From Actinomycetales bacterium (GTDB taxonomy: Bacteria > Actinomycetota > Actinomycetes > Actinomycetales > Dermatophilaceae): a DNA stretch of 34,720 bases. Each line of letters opens with the position of its first letter. Positions within the stretch are counted from its first letter, which is position 1. The notes beneath the pieces were generated by a model, which saw only the letters and a program-made list of their open reading frames with translations, was not told where the DNA came from and ran no database searches. The position numbers were made by a program, and so were the translations under genes. The stretch covers positions 1-34,720 of the forward strand of contig JADJVI010000036.1 in NCBI GenBank assembly GCA_016710645.1, in the 5' to 3' direction. Shown in pieces: positions 7,784 through 16,620 of the stretch.

Positions 7784-8560
7784 TCAGCGCCGAGGCCGAC
7801 GCTTGGCTGCCACGCCGCCACTGGCGCGGCGGGCCAGGGAGCGCGGCAGCACCTTGAGCGCGCCCACCAAGGCCTTGTATGCCGGTCCCGGCACCGAGAC
7901 GACGCGGCCGCGGTCGAGGTCGGCGAGGGCATCCCGGACCAGCCGATCCGCGTCCAGCCACAACGGCGCAGGCAGCTTGCTCATGTTCATCTCGGCGCGC
8001 TGGTGGAACTCGGTGTGCGTGAAGCCCGGACATAGCGCCAAGACCCGCACCCCCGAGCCGGCCAGCTCGTTGGCCAGGCCCTCCGAGAAGACGGTGACCC
8101 ATGCCTTGGCGGCCGAATATGAGCCCATGGCAACGAAACTCGCCACCGACGACACGTTGATGATGGCGCCCTGGCCCCGCTCCCGCATGGCCCGAGCAGC
8201 GGCGTGCGACAACACCAACACTGCCCGGCACAGCACCTCGAAGGCCTGCTCCTCGACCTCGACCTCGTTGCGCAGGAACGATTTCCGCAACCCATATCCC
8301 GCGTTGTTGACCAGCAGGTCGACCGGTCGGGCGGCATCGCTCAGCCGATCGGCCACCACGCCCACCGCGGCCCGATCGGACAGGTCGGCGACAAGAACCT
8401 CCGCCGACACGGCATACGTGCTGGTGAGTTCGGCAGCGACCGCATCGAGCCGGGCCCGGTCCCGCGCCACGAGCACGAGGTCGTAGCCGCGGGCGGCGAG
8501 CGTCCGGGCGAACTGCAGGCCGATACCGGACGACGCGCCGGTGACGAGAGCGGTAGGCAT
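7784..8560 (-). CDS. Short-chain dehydrogenase/reductase (SDR family)
   Basis: 258 residues, a classical SDR. It has the cofactor-binding TGASSGIG at residues 7-14, ADLSDRA after the fourth strand, NNAGYG near residue 90, INVSSVAS with the catalytic Ser, and the active-site YSAAK. The Arg residues after the second strand (LVARDRARL) suggest NADP(H). The substrate cannot be told; the closest known group is the DltE/YqjQ-like SDRs often annotated as short-chain dehydrogenases of unknown substrate. It is the first gene of the minus-strand run SDR - SRPBCC - pyrE - lemA and divergent from exonuclease III (114-bp spacer, which holds one GTATGCCG-type octamer at about 8586). Confidence 0.92.
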   Translation of the reverse strand: MPTALVTGASSGIGLQFARTLAARGYDLVLVARDRARLDAVAAELTSTYAVSAEVLVADLSDRAAVGVVADRLSDAARPVDLLVNNAGYGLRKSFLRNEVEVEEQAFEVLCRAVLVLSHAAARAMRERGQGAIINVSSVASFVAMGSYSAAKAWVTVFSEGLANELAGSGVRVLALCPGFTHTEFHQRAEMNMSKLPAPLWLDADRLVRDALADLDRGRVVSVPGPAYKALVGALKVLPRSLARRASGGVAAKRRPRR

Positions 8561-8674
8561 GCGCGCAGCCTAAGCCGACCGGACGGCATACCGGGCCGGA
8601 GTCGGCGACCGGGGGAGGTCCGGACGTGACGGGACGACGCCGAGCCTGTCGGAGTCGCGACCTAGAGTGGGGCC

Positions 8675-9466
8675 GTGCGTATCGCGACCTGGAATGTCAA
8701 CAGCATCCGCTCCCGCATCGACCGGCTGGAGGCCTGGCTCGGGCGGGCGGACGTCGACGTGCTGGCCATCCAGGAGACCAAGTGCAAGCCCGAGCAGTTC
8801 CCCATGGCGCGGCTGGAGGCGCTCGGCTACCAGGTCGCCCACCACGGCCTCAACCAGTGGAACGGCGTCGCGATCCTCTCCCGGGTCGGCCTCACCGACG
8901 TGCAGGTGGGATTCGACGGTATGCCGTCCTGGGGCGAGCCGCCCGTAGCCGAGGCCCGCGCGCTCGGCGCGACCTGCGGGGGCGTGCGGATCTGGTCGCT
9001 CTACATCCCCAACGGCCGCCACCTCACCGACCCGCACATGGACTACAAGATCGAGTGGCTCGATGCGTTGGCCGTCGCGGCTCGCGGCTGGCTGACCGCC
9101 GACCCGCAGGCGCAGATCGCGCTCGTCGGCGACTGGAATATCGCCCCGCACGACGAGGACGTGTGGTCGATGGAGTTCTATCTCGACAAGTCCCACGTGT
9201 CGCCGCGTGAGCGGGCCGGGTTCGAGGGCGTGGTCGACGCGGGGTATGCCGATGTCGTGCGGCCGCACGCGCCCGGCCCCGGCGTCTACACCTATTGGGA
9301 CTACCAGCAGCTGCGCTTCCCCAAGAAGCAGGGGATGCGGATCGACTTCGTGCTCGGCTCGCCGGCGCTGGCCGCCCGGGTCGACGGCGCCGTCATCGAC
9401 CGCGAGGAACGTAAGGGCACCGGCGCCTCCGACCACGCCCCGGTCGTGGTCCAACTCGCCGACTGA
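8675..9466 (+). CDS. xthA: Exodeoxyribonuclease III
   Basis: AP endonuclease/3'-5' exonuclease of base-excision repair, endonuclease-exonuclease-phosphatase fold, 263 residues. The GTG start at 8675 gives the standard N-terminus MRIATWNVNSIRSR. Seen in order: AIQETKC (metal-binding Glu), YIPNGR, LVGDWNIAPHDEDVW (catalytic Asp/Asn), GMRIDFVLGS and the closing SDHAPVVV with the catalytic His. Nothing is missing. The following 179-bp spacer holds a short stem (about 9478-9491), a palindrome (GGGTGGCCACCC, 9552-9563) and the ribosome site of the next gene. Confidence 0.97.
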   Translation: MRIATWNVNSIRSRIDRLEAWLGRADVDVLAIQETKCKPEQFPMARLEALGYQVAHHGLNQWNGVAILSRVGLTDVQVGFDGMPSWGEPPVAEARALGATCGGVRIWSLYIPNGRHLTDPHMDYKIEWLDALAVAARGWLTADPQAQIALVGDWNIAPHDEDVWSMEFYLDKSHVSPRERAGFEGVVDAGYADVVRPHAPGPGVYTYWDYQQLRFPKKQGMRIDFVLGSPALAARVDGAVIDREERKGTGASDHAPVVVQLAD

Positions 9467-9645
9467 GGACCGCCACGCTCGCCCAGGCGAGTGCCGAGCT
9501 GGGCCGCCTGACGCGCAACTCACGTCCCCTGGAGCGCCCCCCGCGAGCCGGGGGTGGCCACCCGGCATACCCTGGCCGTGGGCTCGTGGCCGATGGGCCC
9601 AACGTCCCCTTGTGGGCCGTCCTGTCGTGGAGAAAGGTGGAGCCC

Positions 9646-11755
9646 GTGAGCAAAGCAGCCGCCAACAGAGATCACACGTCCGCACCAGTGCCGAGCAGTC
9701 CCGAGCAGATTCGCAATGTCGTGCTCGTCGGACCCGGCGGTGCGGGCAAATCCACCCTCTTCGACTACCTCATCGCTGCCCGCACGCCCGGCCGTCGTCC
9801 CCACGAGGGCGAGCACGAGCGCTCGGTGGGCGTCCAGGTCGCCGCTGTCGAGAGTGCTGGCCTCACGGTCAACCTCATCGACACCCCTGGATACCCCGAC
9901 TTCGTCGGTGAGCTGCGCGCGGGGTTGCGCGCCGCCGACGCCGCCATTTTCGTCATCTCCGGTGCCGACGGCATCGACGGGGCGACCGCCCTGCTGTGGC
10001 AGGAGTGTGCCGCGATCGGTATGCCGCGCATCATCGCCGTGAGCAAGCTCGACATGCCGCGGTCGGACTTCGACGAGACCATCGCCACCTGCCGCCGGGT
10101 CTTCGGCGACGCCCAGCCGATCTACCTGCCGATCCACGCCGAGGACAAGACCGTCGTCGGATCGCTGGCCCTCATCTCGCAGTACGCCGCCGACGGCACC
10201 GGCACCCGCCGCGAGCCCACGGCCGACGAGCTCGACCAGATCGAGACCTACCGCGGCAGCCTCGTCGAGGCGATCATCGAGGAGTCCGAAGACGACTCGC
10301 TGCTGGACCGCTACCTCTCCGGCGAGGACCTCGACCCCGCGCAGCTGGTCACCGACGTCAAGACCGCGATCACCAAGGCCAACTTCTTCCCCGTCCTGCC
10401 GATCAGCCCCGGGCACCGGCGTCGGCATGGAAGAGCTCTATGAGGTCATCGAGTCGGCCTTCCCGTCGCCGGTCGCTCACCCGCACCCGGCCGTGACCAC
10501 GCCCGCCGGTGACGACTTCCCCGACATCGCGTGCGACCCGGCCGGCCCGCTGGTCGCCGAGGTCATCCGCACCAGCAGCGACCCCTACGTCGGGCGCCTC
10601 TCACTGGTCCGAGTCTTCTCCGGCACGCTGCGCCCGGAAGAGGTCGTCCACGTCTCGGGCCACCTCGCGACCTTCCTCGGCCACGAGCTGGAAGGCCACC
10701 CCGAGCACGACGACGACGAGCGCGTCGGGCCGATCTCCTCACCGCTGGTCGACGCGCTGCGTCCGCGGGAGTTCGCCATCGCCGGTGAGATCGTCACGGT
10801 CGCCAAGCTGTCCAAGGCCGAGACCTCAGACACGCTGTCGAGCAAGGACAAGCCGGCCCTGGTCGAGCCCTGGGTGCTGCCCGAGCCGCTGCTGCCGGTC
10901 GCCATCCACGCCAAGAGCAAGGCCGACGAGGACAAGCTCGCCTCCGCGCTGCAGCGCCTGGTCGCCGAAGACGTCACCATGCGGATGGAGCACAACGCCG
11001 AGACCCACCAGGTCGTCCTCTGGGCGATGGGCCAGGCCCACATCGAGGAGCTGCTGGGGCGGCTGCACGAGCGTTACGGCGTGCAGGTCGAGGCCGAGCC
11101 GTTCCGCACCGCGCTGCGCGAGACCTTCATCAAGAAGGTCACCGTCAAGGGCCGGCACGTCAAGCAGTCCGGCGGGCACGGGCAGTATGCCGTGTGCGAC
11201 CTCGAGATCGAGCCGCTCCCCCGCGGTGGCGGCTTCGAGTTCGTTGACAAGGTCGTCGGAGGCGCCGTGCCGCGCAACTTCATCCCCTCGGTCGAGAAGG
11301 GCGCCCGCGCCCAGCTCGAAAAGGGTGTGCTGGCGGGTTACCCGCTCGTCGACGTGCGGGTCACCCTCTTCGATGGCAAGGCCCACTCGGTCGACTCCTC
11401 GGACATGGCCTTCCAGACGGCGGCTCAGCTGGCGCTCAAGGAAGCCGCCAACGAGTCCACGGTCGCCCTGCTGGAACCGATCGACTCGGTCGATATCACC
11501 GTGAGTGATGACTACGTCGGCGCGGTCATGTCCGACCTGCGCGGTCGGCGCGGCCAGGTCCTCGGCACCGAGCCCGCCCCCACCGAGGGCTGGACCATCG
11601 TCCACGCCGAGGTCCCGCAGACCGAACTCTCCCGCTATCCCATCGACCTGCGCTCGGTCTCGCACGGCACCGGCTCGTTCAGCCGGGCCATGCTGCGCTA
11701 CGACTACATGCCGGCCGACAAGGCCAAGGAGTTCGCCAAGGCCGCGAAGGACTGA
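9646..11755 (+). pseudogene. fusA2: Elongation factor G-like GTPase (EF-G2 type), single-base frameshift
   Basis: The GTG at 9646, behind AAAGGTGGAG, starts a protein with the G1 box GPGGAGKST, the G3 box DTPGYPDF and the G4-like SKLD. It then runs through EF-G domains II-V (GGHGQYAVCDLEIEPL, DDYVGAVMSDLRGRRGQV) to 11755. The repaired length is about 702 residues, typical of actinobacterial EF-G2 (an EF-G paralogue whose role in translation is unclear). One extra base within CCCCGGG (10407-10413) breaks the frame. The first frame stops shortly after 10443, while ISPGTGVGMEELYEV continues in the next frame. As the only lesion in a fully conserved gene, it is either very recent or a sequencing error. 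A strong hairpin follows the stop. Confidence 0.88.
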
Positions 11756-11760
11756 TCCCC

Positions 11761-11796
11761 GCGCGCTCCTCCCGGCTGGCGTCGGGAGGGGCGCGC
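11761..11796 (+). terminator. Hairpin terminator after the EF-G2-like gene
   Basis: The stem of 14 pairs (one G-T) is formed by GCGCGCTCCTCCCG and CGGGAGGGGCGCGC with an 8-base loop, five bases after the stop. No T-run follows, as is common in actinomycetes. Confidence 0.7.
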
Positions 11797-11939
11797 ACGA
11801 GGGGCGCACGATGCGGGTGTTCCTACTGGCGGAACAGCACTGGGTGCCCAAGGGCCTGCGACCGCAGGCTGACGCGGACGACCGAACCGATCGCCACGAC
11901 TCATTCACCGCGGATCCGCTACGACAAAGGAGTCTTTGC

Positions 11940-12857
11940 ATGGGTGTCATGCGCATGGGCTACGCCCACGTGCGAGTGACCGACCTCGAAGAGGCACGCA
12001 GTCACTACGCGAACACGATGGGCCTCTACGAAACCCTCAACCAGGACGGCAAGGTCTACTACAAGGGCTGGGACGAGTGGGACCATCACTCGGTCGTCAT
12101 CGAAGAGGGTGGCGTCGGCCTGGTGAAGTTCGGCTTCAAGGTCGAAAAGCCCGAGGACATCGACGTCATCGAGAAGAAGGCCGCGGCCTTCGGCGTGACG
12201 ACCGAACGCATGTCCGCTGGCGAGAACCCCGAGGTGTCCGATGGGCTGCGCATCTTCGCCCCGTCCGAGCACGTGCTCGAGGTCTACCACGCTCAGACCC
12301 TCATCGGCGTCGAGACCGGCACCCACAACCCGGACGCCTTCCCGCGCCACCTGGTCGGCATCGGCGTCCCTGCGCTGGACCACGCGCTCATCCTCACGCC
12401 GGACGTGCGGCTCATGGAGAACATGTTCAAGGAGCTGTTCGGCTACTTCCCCACCGAGCGCGTCCAGACCGACCTCAACGACGACGACGCCCACTTCATC
12501 GCCAGCTGGCTGACCAACAACAACCAGATCCACCAGATCGCGTGCCTGGAGGGCGAGGCCGGCAAGCTGCACCACTTCGCCTTCAAGCTCGGCGACTGGA
12601 ACGAGGTCGGCCGCGCCGCCGACCTGATGGCCATGGACGACGTGCCGATCGACATCGGCCCCACCCGCCACGGGATCACCCGCGGCCAGACGGTGTACTT
12701 CTTCGACCCGTCCGGCAACCGCAACGAGGTCTTCGCCGGCGGTTACCCCGCCTACCCGGACCGTCCGGTCACCAAGTGGACCCCGGACGCCCTCGGCAAG
12801 GGCATCTTCTACCACGCCCGCGAACTCAACGAGCGGTTCACGACCGTCTACACCTGA
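11940..12857 (+). CDS. Catechol 2,3-dioxygenase (extradiol, vicinal oxygen chelate family)
   Basis: Cleaves catechols next to the hydroxyls (meta) to 2-hydroxymuconic semialdehydes using Fe(II). 305 residues, the usual two-domain type I extradiol length. The iron ligands are seen as His in PALDHALIL, His in KLHHFAFKL and Glu in NRNEVFAGGY; the catalytic His region is NNNQIHQIACLEG. The ATG at 11940 follows an exact AAAGGAGT ribosome site. It stands alone between two hairpins, about 19 kb from the genes for the downstream meta-cleavage steps. The 140-bp leader (11800-11939) contains a GCGGATCCGC palindrome (11910-11919) but no clear operator. Substrate range (catechol or methylcatechol) cannot be read from sequence. 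Confidence 0.95.
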   Translation: MGVMRMGYAHVRVTDLEEARSHYANTMGLYETLNQDGKVYYKGWDEWDHHSVVIEEGGVGLVKFGFKVEKPEDIDVIEKKAAAFGVTTERMSAGENPEVSDGLRIFAPSEHVLEVYHAQTLIGVETGTHNPDAFPRHLVGIGVPALDHALILTPDVRLMENMFKELFGYFPTERVQTDLNDDDAHFIASWLTNNNQIHQIACLEGEAGKLHHFAFKLGDWNEVGRAADLMAMDDVPIDIGPTRHGITRGQTVYFFDPSGNRNEVFAGGYPAYPDRPVTKWTPDALGKGIFYHARELNERFTTVYT

Positions 12858-12892
12858 TCGGCCCGACGCTTCGGCGCCTCGGTTCGGTCACC

Positions 12893-12932
12893 GACAGACC
12901 CCGGTATGCCGCCCGGCATACCGGGGTCTGTC
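12893..12932. terminator. Perfect 19-bp hairpin built from two facing GTATGCCG octamers
   Basis: The arm GACAGACCCCGGTATGCCG (12893-12911) and its exact reverse complement (12914-12932) are separated by two bases. It lies 36 bases after the dioxygenase stop and between convergent genes, so it probably stops transcription from both sides. Two more octamer copies follow at 12949 and 12964 (approximate positions). Confidence 0.85.
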
Positions 12933-13003
12933 GTGTCTCGTGTCTGGTATGCCGTCAACCCCCGGTATGCCGGGTGGCCGGGTGACCGGGTGACCGGGCT
13001 GGC

Positions 13004-13474
13004 TCAGAAGGCCGAGACCGACGCCAGCACCTTGGCGATGGTCACCGGATCCAGGCCGGCATCGTTGACCAATTGCTGGATCTTGGCGGCGGCGTTCTCC
13101 GCGGTGAACGGGCGGGCCGCGACAACCTTGGCGGCCACCGCATCGGCGTTCGGCACGCCCGCCTTGCTCAGCGCCGCCGCGATCTCGGCCTGACTAGCGG
13201 TGTTGGGGTTGATCCGGGCCGCCGCGCCGGAGGCGGCACCCGCTGCGGCGCTCGCGGCACTGCGCGACGCCTCGGCCACCGCGCTGGCGATCGCCTTGGA
13301 GGCCTCGGCCTTGGCGGTTGCCGTCACCTGGGACACCGCATTGGAGGCGGCCGACTTGGCGGTGTCGGCGACCTGAGAACACCCGCCGAGGAGGAGGGAG
13401 CCGCCCACCAGCGATCCCACGAGCAGGAGGGGCAGAACGGCATACCGGGCACGCAACCGCACAACACGAGTCAT
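13004..13474 (-). CDS. Lipoprotein with alanine-rich stalk and helix-hairpin-helix domain
   Basis: From ATG 13474 (an ATG six codons earlier is also possible), about 156 residues. The N-terminus has Arg residues, a hydrophobic stretch LPLLLVGSLVGGSLLL and a lipobox ending GGC, so it should be lipid-anchored outside the membrane. An Ala/Ser-rich helix-like stalk (residues about 45-95) follows. A C-terminal ComEA-like helix-hairpin-helix is visible in INPNTASQAEIAAALSKAG and ADAVAAKVVAARPFT. Such domains bind DNA in competence proteins, but here the second hairpin is poorly conserved, so DNA binding is only a possibility. The minus-strand neighbour upstream is the TerB-like gene. Confidence 0.82.
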   Translation of the reverse strand: MTRVVRLRARYAVLPLLLVGSLVGGSLLLGGCSQVADTAKSAASNAVSQVTATAKAEASKAIASAVAEASRSAASAAAGAASGAAARINPNTASQAEIAAALSKAGVPNADAVAAKVVAARPFTAENAAAKIQQLVNDAGLDPVTIAKVLASVSAF

Positions 13475-13539
13475 GACGCCATTGTCACCCACCGCCCTCG
13501 GTCCGAGCCGTGCCAGGGCTGTGTGCGGCGATCAGCCCA

Positions 13540-14115
13540 TCACGAAATCAAGGGTGTCGTCGGGTTGCCCTGCGATTCGCCGGTGCGCTCCACGGTGCCG
13601 GCGTTGTCGGCCGTGCCGGCCCACGGGCTGTCAGCGGCAGCGATCGGGCCATCGGAGTCGGCGACCGGAGCGTTCGACCCCGCGCCGCCGGCGTCGCTCG
13701 GCACGATCGATGAGCCGCCCCCGGCGGACAGAACGTTCTCGATGGCCGCGATGGTGGCGCGCTCGGCGTCAGAGACCCCGTTGTCGGCCTCTGCGGTCGC
13801 CTGACAGGCCGCCAACACGACTCCGCGGAAGCCGTCGAGCAGCTCGGGAGCGGTCACCGCGAGCATGTCGCGGGCCTGCTGCAGCTGGGAGACGACGGCA
13901 CCTTCCAGGTCCTGGCCGGCCCCGGTCGGCGGGGCGACGAAACCCGTCCCCAGCAATTCGCGGATCTCCGGGGGCGCAGTGGCGAGAGCCTTGGCGCCGG
14001 CCATGCTCTCCTTGAACATCGCGAAGAAGCCGGGATCGGACTTGGACACCAGCGCCATGGCCCCCAAGGCGGCGCCGCGGACCAGGTCGCTCTGCTCAGC
14101 ACTCAATGTAGTCAT
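13540..14115 (-). CDS. Helical protein, TerB-like, with acidic Ser/Gly-rich tail
   Basis: 191 residues, no signal peptide or membrane segment. Residues 1-130 are predicted helical (SAEQSDLVRGAALGAMALVSKSDPGFFAMFKESMAGAKAL; then FRGVVLAACQATAEADNGVSDAERATIAAIENVL). The second stretch resembles the acidic helical pattern of TerB-type (tellurite-resistance) domains; this is a weak, fold-level resemblance. The last 55 residues are disordered, rich in Asp, Ser, Gly and Ala. It starts 46 bases after the TPR gene stop, on the same strand, so it may be the last member of that cassette. Function unknown. Confidence 0.75.
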   Translation of the reverse strand: MTTLSAEQSDLVRGAALGAMALVSKSDPGFFAMFKESMAGAKALATAPPEIRELLGTGFVAPPTGAGQDLEGAVVSQLQQARDMLAVTAPELLDGFRGVVLAACQATAEADNGVSDAERATIAAIENVLSAGGGSSIVPSDAGGAGSNAPVADSDGPIAAADSPWAGTADNAGTVERTGESQGNPTTPLIS

Positions 14116-14161
14116 GGGCCATGTCTACCCCACCGCCAGGAGTTCAGTCTTCCCGTGACCC

Positions 14162-15232
14162 TCAGGACCGGCCTGGCGTCAGGAGGGCACGGACCCAAGC
14201 CCAGCCACTAAGCCCGGCGGCAAGGGAGGCAGGGAGCGCCACCGCGCCCAGCGCAACTCGGGGGTCGGCATAGGTCAACACCACCAGCGACCCCAGGGAG
14301 AGCGTCGCCAGGACCACGCATCCCACCGCGAGGAGCATCAACCGCGACCTGCGCAGGATGTCGCCCACCAGTCGACGCTGCACCGGTCCGGTGAGGAACC
14401 GCCTCCAGTGCACGAGCATCCACGTCACGAGAACCACGAGGATCACGCTCGCTGCAGGGCGGTCGGGCCACATCAGGCGCTTGCCGGTGAGCATCGTGAA
14501 CGCCAGCACTGCACCGACGCTCGCCACGCTATCGATGAAGACCCCGCGAAAGACGACGATCCGCGCATTGGCCAATCCTTCGGCACCCACCCCGGTGGGA
14601 TCGACGGCCAACACGCCGGCTACCCCAGCCAGCCCCTGCCCTTCCTTCGCGCTGCCGAAGTGGACGGCAGCGAGGTCGTGCTGCAACACCGGGTCGTCCG
14701 GCGCGATCTCCAGCGCCGCCCGCAGCGCCCGCTCGGCGATCTCCAGGTTTCCCGGCACGTGTGGTGCGCGCAGCGCCACGACGGCGATCTGCCGATGAGC
14801 CATCGCTTCACCCGGCGCCAGCCGCACGCCCTCCTGCGCCGCAGCCCACGCGTGCGCGTGGCCGTTGGGCAGCGCGAGCAGACACTCGGAGTAGCGCACG
14901 TGGTTGACCCAGTTGTGGGGGTCCAACAGCACGGCCCGGTATGCCGTGTCCGCCGCCTCCCGTGGCTGCCCCGCGGCCAGCAAGGCGGTCGCGAGCACAC
15001 CGTGGGCGACATCTGCGCTCGGTGCCGCGGCCACGGCGCGACGCCCGAGATCGACCGCATCCGCCACCCTGCCGATCCGTCGGGCGGCCATGCTCGCCAC
15101 GGTCAGCAGTGGTGCGCTGTCCGGTTCGGAGAAGAGCTGCTGATGGCACAGCGCCAACGCCTCGACCGGGCGACCGAGGTCCAGCAGTTGTTGGGCTCGT
15201 TGAGCAGCGCTGAGCGCGGTGGAGTCAGACAC
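14162..15232 (-). CDS. TPR protein with C-terminal membrane segments (cassette gene 3)
   Basis: 356 residues. The first about 215 residues are tetratricopeptide-like helix pairs (AQRAQQLLDLGRPVEALALCHQQL, AHGVLATALLAAGQPREAADTAYRAVLLDP, NLEIAERALRAALEIAPDDPVLQHDLAAVHFGSA). Then come four or so membrane segments (SVASVGAVLAFTMLTG, ASVILVVLVTWMLVHW, LMLLAVGCVVLATLSLGSLVVLTY, LPASLAAGLSGWAWVRALL). There is no signal peptide, so the TPR part should face the cytoplasm. The start ATG at 15232 is nine bases after the AAA+ gene stop. It has the same architecture as the gene on the other side of the AAA+ gene, suggesting paralogous partners. Function unknown; a protein-protein scaffold at the membrane is inference. 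Confidence 0.85.
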   Translation of the reverse strand: MSDSTALSAAQRAQQLLDLGRPVEALALCHQQLFSEPDSAPLLTVASMAARRIGRVADAVDLGRRAVAAAPSADVAHGVLATALLAAGQPREAADTAYRAVLLDPHNWVNHVRYSECLLALPNGHAHAWAAAQEGVRLAPGEAMAHRQIAVVALRAPHVPGNLEIAERALRAALEIAPDDPVLQHDLAAVHFGSAKEGQGLAGVAGVLAVDPTGVGAEGLANARIVVFRGVFIDSVASVGAVLAFTMLTGKRLMWPDRPAASVILVVLVTWMLVHWRRFLTGPVQRRLVGDILRRSRLMLLAVGCVVLATLSLGSLVVLTYADPRVALGAVALPASLAAGLSGWAWVRALLTPGRS

Positions 15233-15241
15233 GTCGGGGCG

Positions 15242-16543
15242 TCAGAGCTTCTTTGTGCGCTTCATGTAGGCGCGCAGGTCGTCATACGTCCCGTCGGCGT
15301 TGGCAAACTGGACGACATTGCGGGCCGAGTCGAACCACGGACCGGTCGAGGGACGCACCTCGCGCAGCACGGCATACAGGTCGGCCATGCCGATCATGCG
15401 GACCTTCCCGGTGCGGATGCCGTCCATCATGGCCCGCTCGGCCGCGCCCTCGCAGACATGCTCGATGTCGGCGCCGGAGTAGCCGTCGGTGACCTTGGCC
15501 AGTGCGGCGGGGTCGATGCCCTCAATGGGGCGATCGCGCAGGTGGTAGCGGAAGATCGCCTCGCGGGCCGGCTGGTCCGGCGGCAGGACGAGCAGGGTGC
15601 GGTCGAAGCGGCCGGGGCGGCGCAGCGCCGGGTCGACATCCCACGGTTGGTTGGTCGCGCCGATGACGTAGATGCCCTCGTTATTGGCCGAGACGCCGTC
15701 GAGTTCGGACAACAGCTGGTTGACCGTCGAGCGCATCGCGGAGTGGCGGGTGAGTGAACGCTTCTGGCCGAGGGCGTCGACCTCGTCGAGGAAGATGACG
15801 ACCGGTGCATTGCGCCGCGCGACCTCGAAAAGCTCGTGCAGGTTGCGCTCGGATTGCCCGATGTACATGTCGAGGATGTCCGAGAGCCCCACGTCGATGA
15901 AGTGCGCGCCGAGCTCGCCAGCGATGGCCCGCCCGATGAAGGTCTTGCCGCAGCCCGGCGGCCCATAGAGCAGGATGCCGCCACGCAGGCTCTTGCCGTA
16001 GAGCTTGCGCAACTCGGGGTTCTGCATGGGCGCGAGGAAGGACGTGATGATCCGGTCCTTGACCTCAGTCATCCCGCCGACATCGGCCAGGCGCACGGTG
16101 GTGCGCTCGACGTCCCAAGCGTCGACGGCGGGCTGCTCTTCCTTCCCGCCCTCGACGAACATCGGCTCCGGGGCAAACCCTTCGACCTCGGATTCCGCTG
16201 CCGCCCAGTCGAATCCGCTCCCTGCATCGGGTGCGGTCGGCTGCACTGGAGGCTGCGCCGGGGGCGTCGCGCCAGGTTCGGCGGGCGACTCACCTTCCGG
16301 GGTCGCAGCAACAGCCTCTGAGCTCGGAACAACAGCGTCCGGTATGCCGTGCAGCGCCCGACCCATGAGGGCCCGGGCCTGCGCGTTGCCCGGATCGCGT
16401 TGCAGGGCCATCGCACAGTGACCGACCGCTGCGTCGCCGTCGCCTTCGGCGAGGAGCAACTCGGCCAGGTGCAGCCGCAGCGCCACGTCCTCCGGCGCCG
16501 CCTCGACAGCTCGGGTGAGGGACGCGATGAGCGGGTTGGTCAT
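15242..16543 (-). CDS. AAA+ ATPase (Cdc48/SpoVK-like) with N-terminal TPR region
   Basis: 433 residues from ATG 16543. Residues 1-70 form one or two TPR-like repeats (RAVEAAPEDVALRLHLAELLLAEGD, AMALQRDPGNAQARALMGRAL). A Pro/Ala/Glu-rich linker runs to about 135. A single AAA+ domain follows: Walker A GPPGCGKT (about 194-201), pore-loop region around DMYIGQSERNLHELF, Walker B VIFLDEVDA, sensor GATN and arginine-finger motif LRRPGRFDR, ending in the SGADIEHVCEGAAERAM lid. It is therefore an active-looking ring ATPase, probably remodelling proteins; targets are unknown. It sits between two TPR-membrane genes, nine bases from one and 77 from the other. The same frame is open upstream to 16966, but the TPR start and normal length favour 16543. 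Confidence 0.92.
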   Translation of the reverse strand: MTNPLIASLTRAVEAAPEDVALRLHLAELLLAEGDGDAAVGHCAMALQRDPGNAQARALMGRALHGIPDAVVPSSEAVAATPEGESPAEPGATPPAQPPVQPTAPDAGSGFDWAAAESEVEGFAPEPMFVEGGKEEQPAVDAWDVERTTVRLADVGGMTEVKDRIITSFLAPMQNPELRKLYGKSLRGGILLYGPPGCGKTFIGRAIAGELGAHFIDVGLSDILDMYIGQSERNLHELFEVARRNAPVVIFLDEVDALGQKRSLTRHSAMRSTVNQLLSELDGVSANNEGIYVIGATNQPWDVDPALRRPGRFDRTLLVLPPDQPAREAIFRYHLRDRPIEGIDPAALAKVTDGYSGADIEHVCEGAAERAMMDGIRTGKVRMIGMADLYAVLREVRPSTGPWFDSARNVVQFANADGTYDDLRAYMKRTKKL

Positions 16544-16620
16544 GACGTGATCGTAGGCGGCTCGGCCCGCAGCGAAGGCGCCGATCAGCATCGATGCCAG
16601 GGAACAAACCGGCCGAGCGG

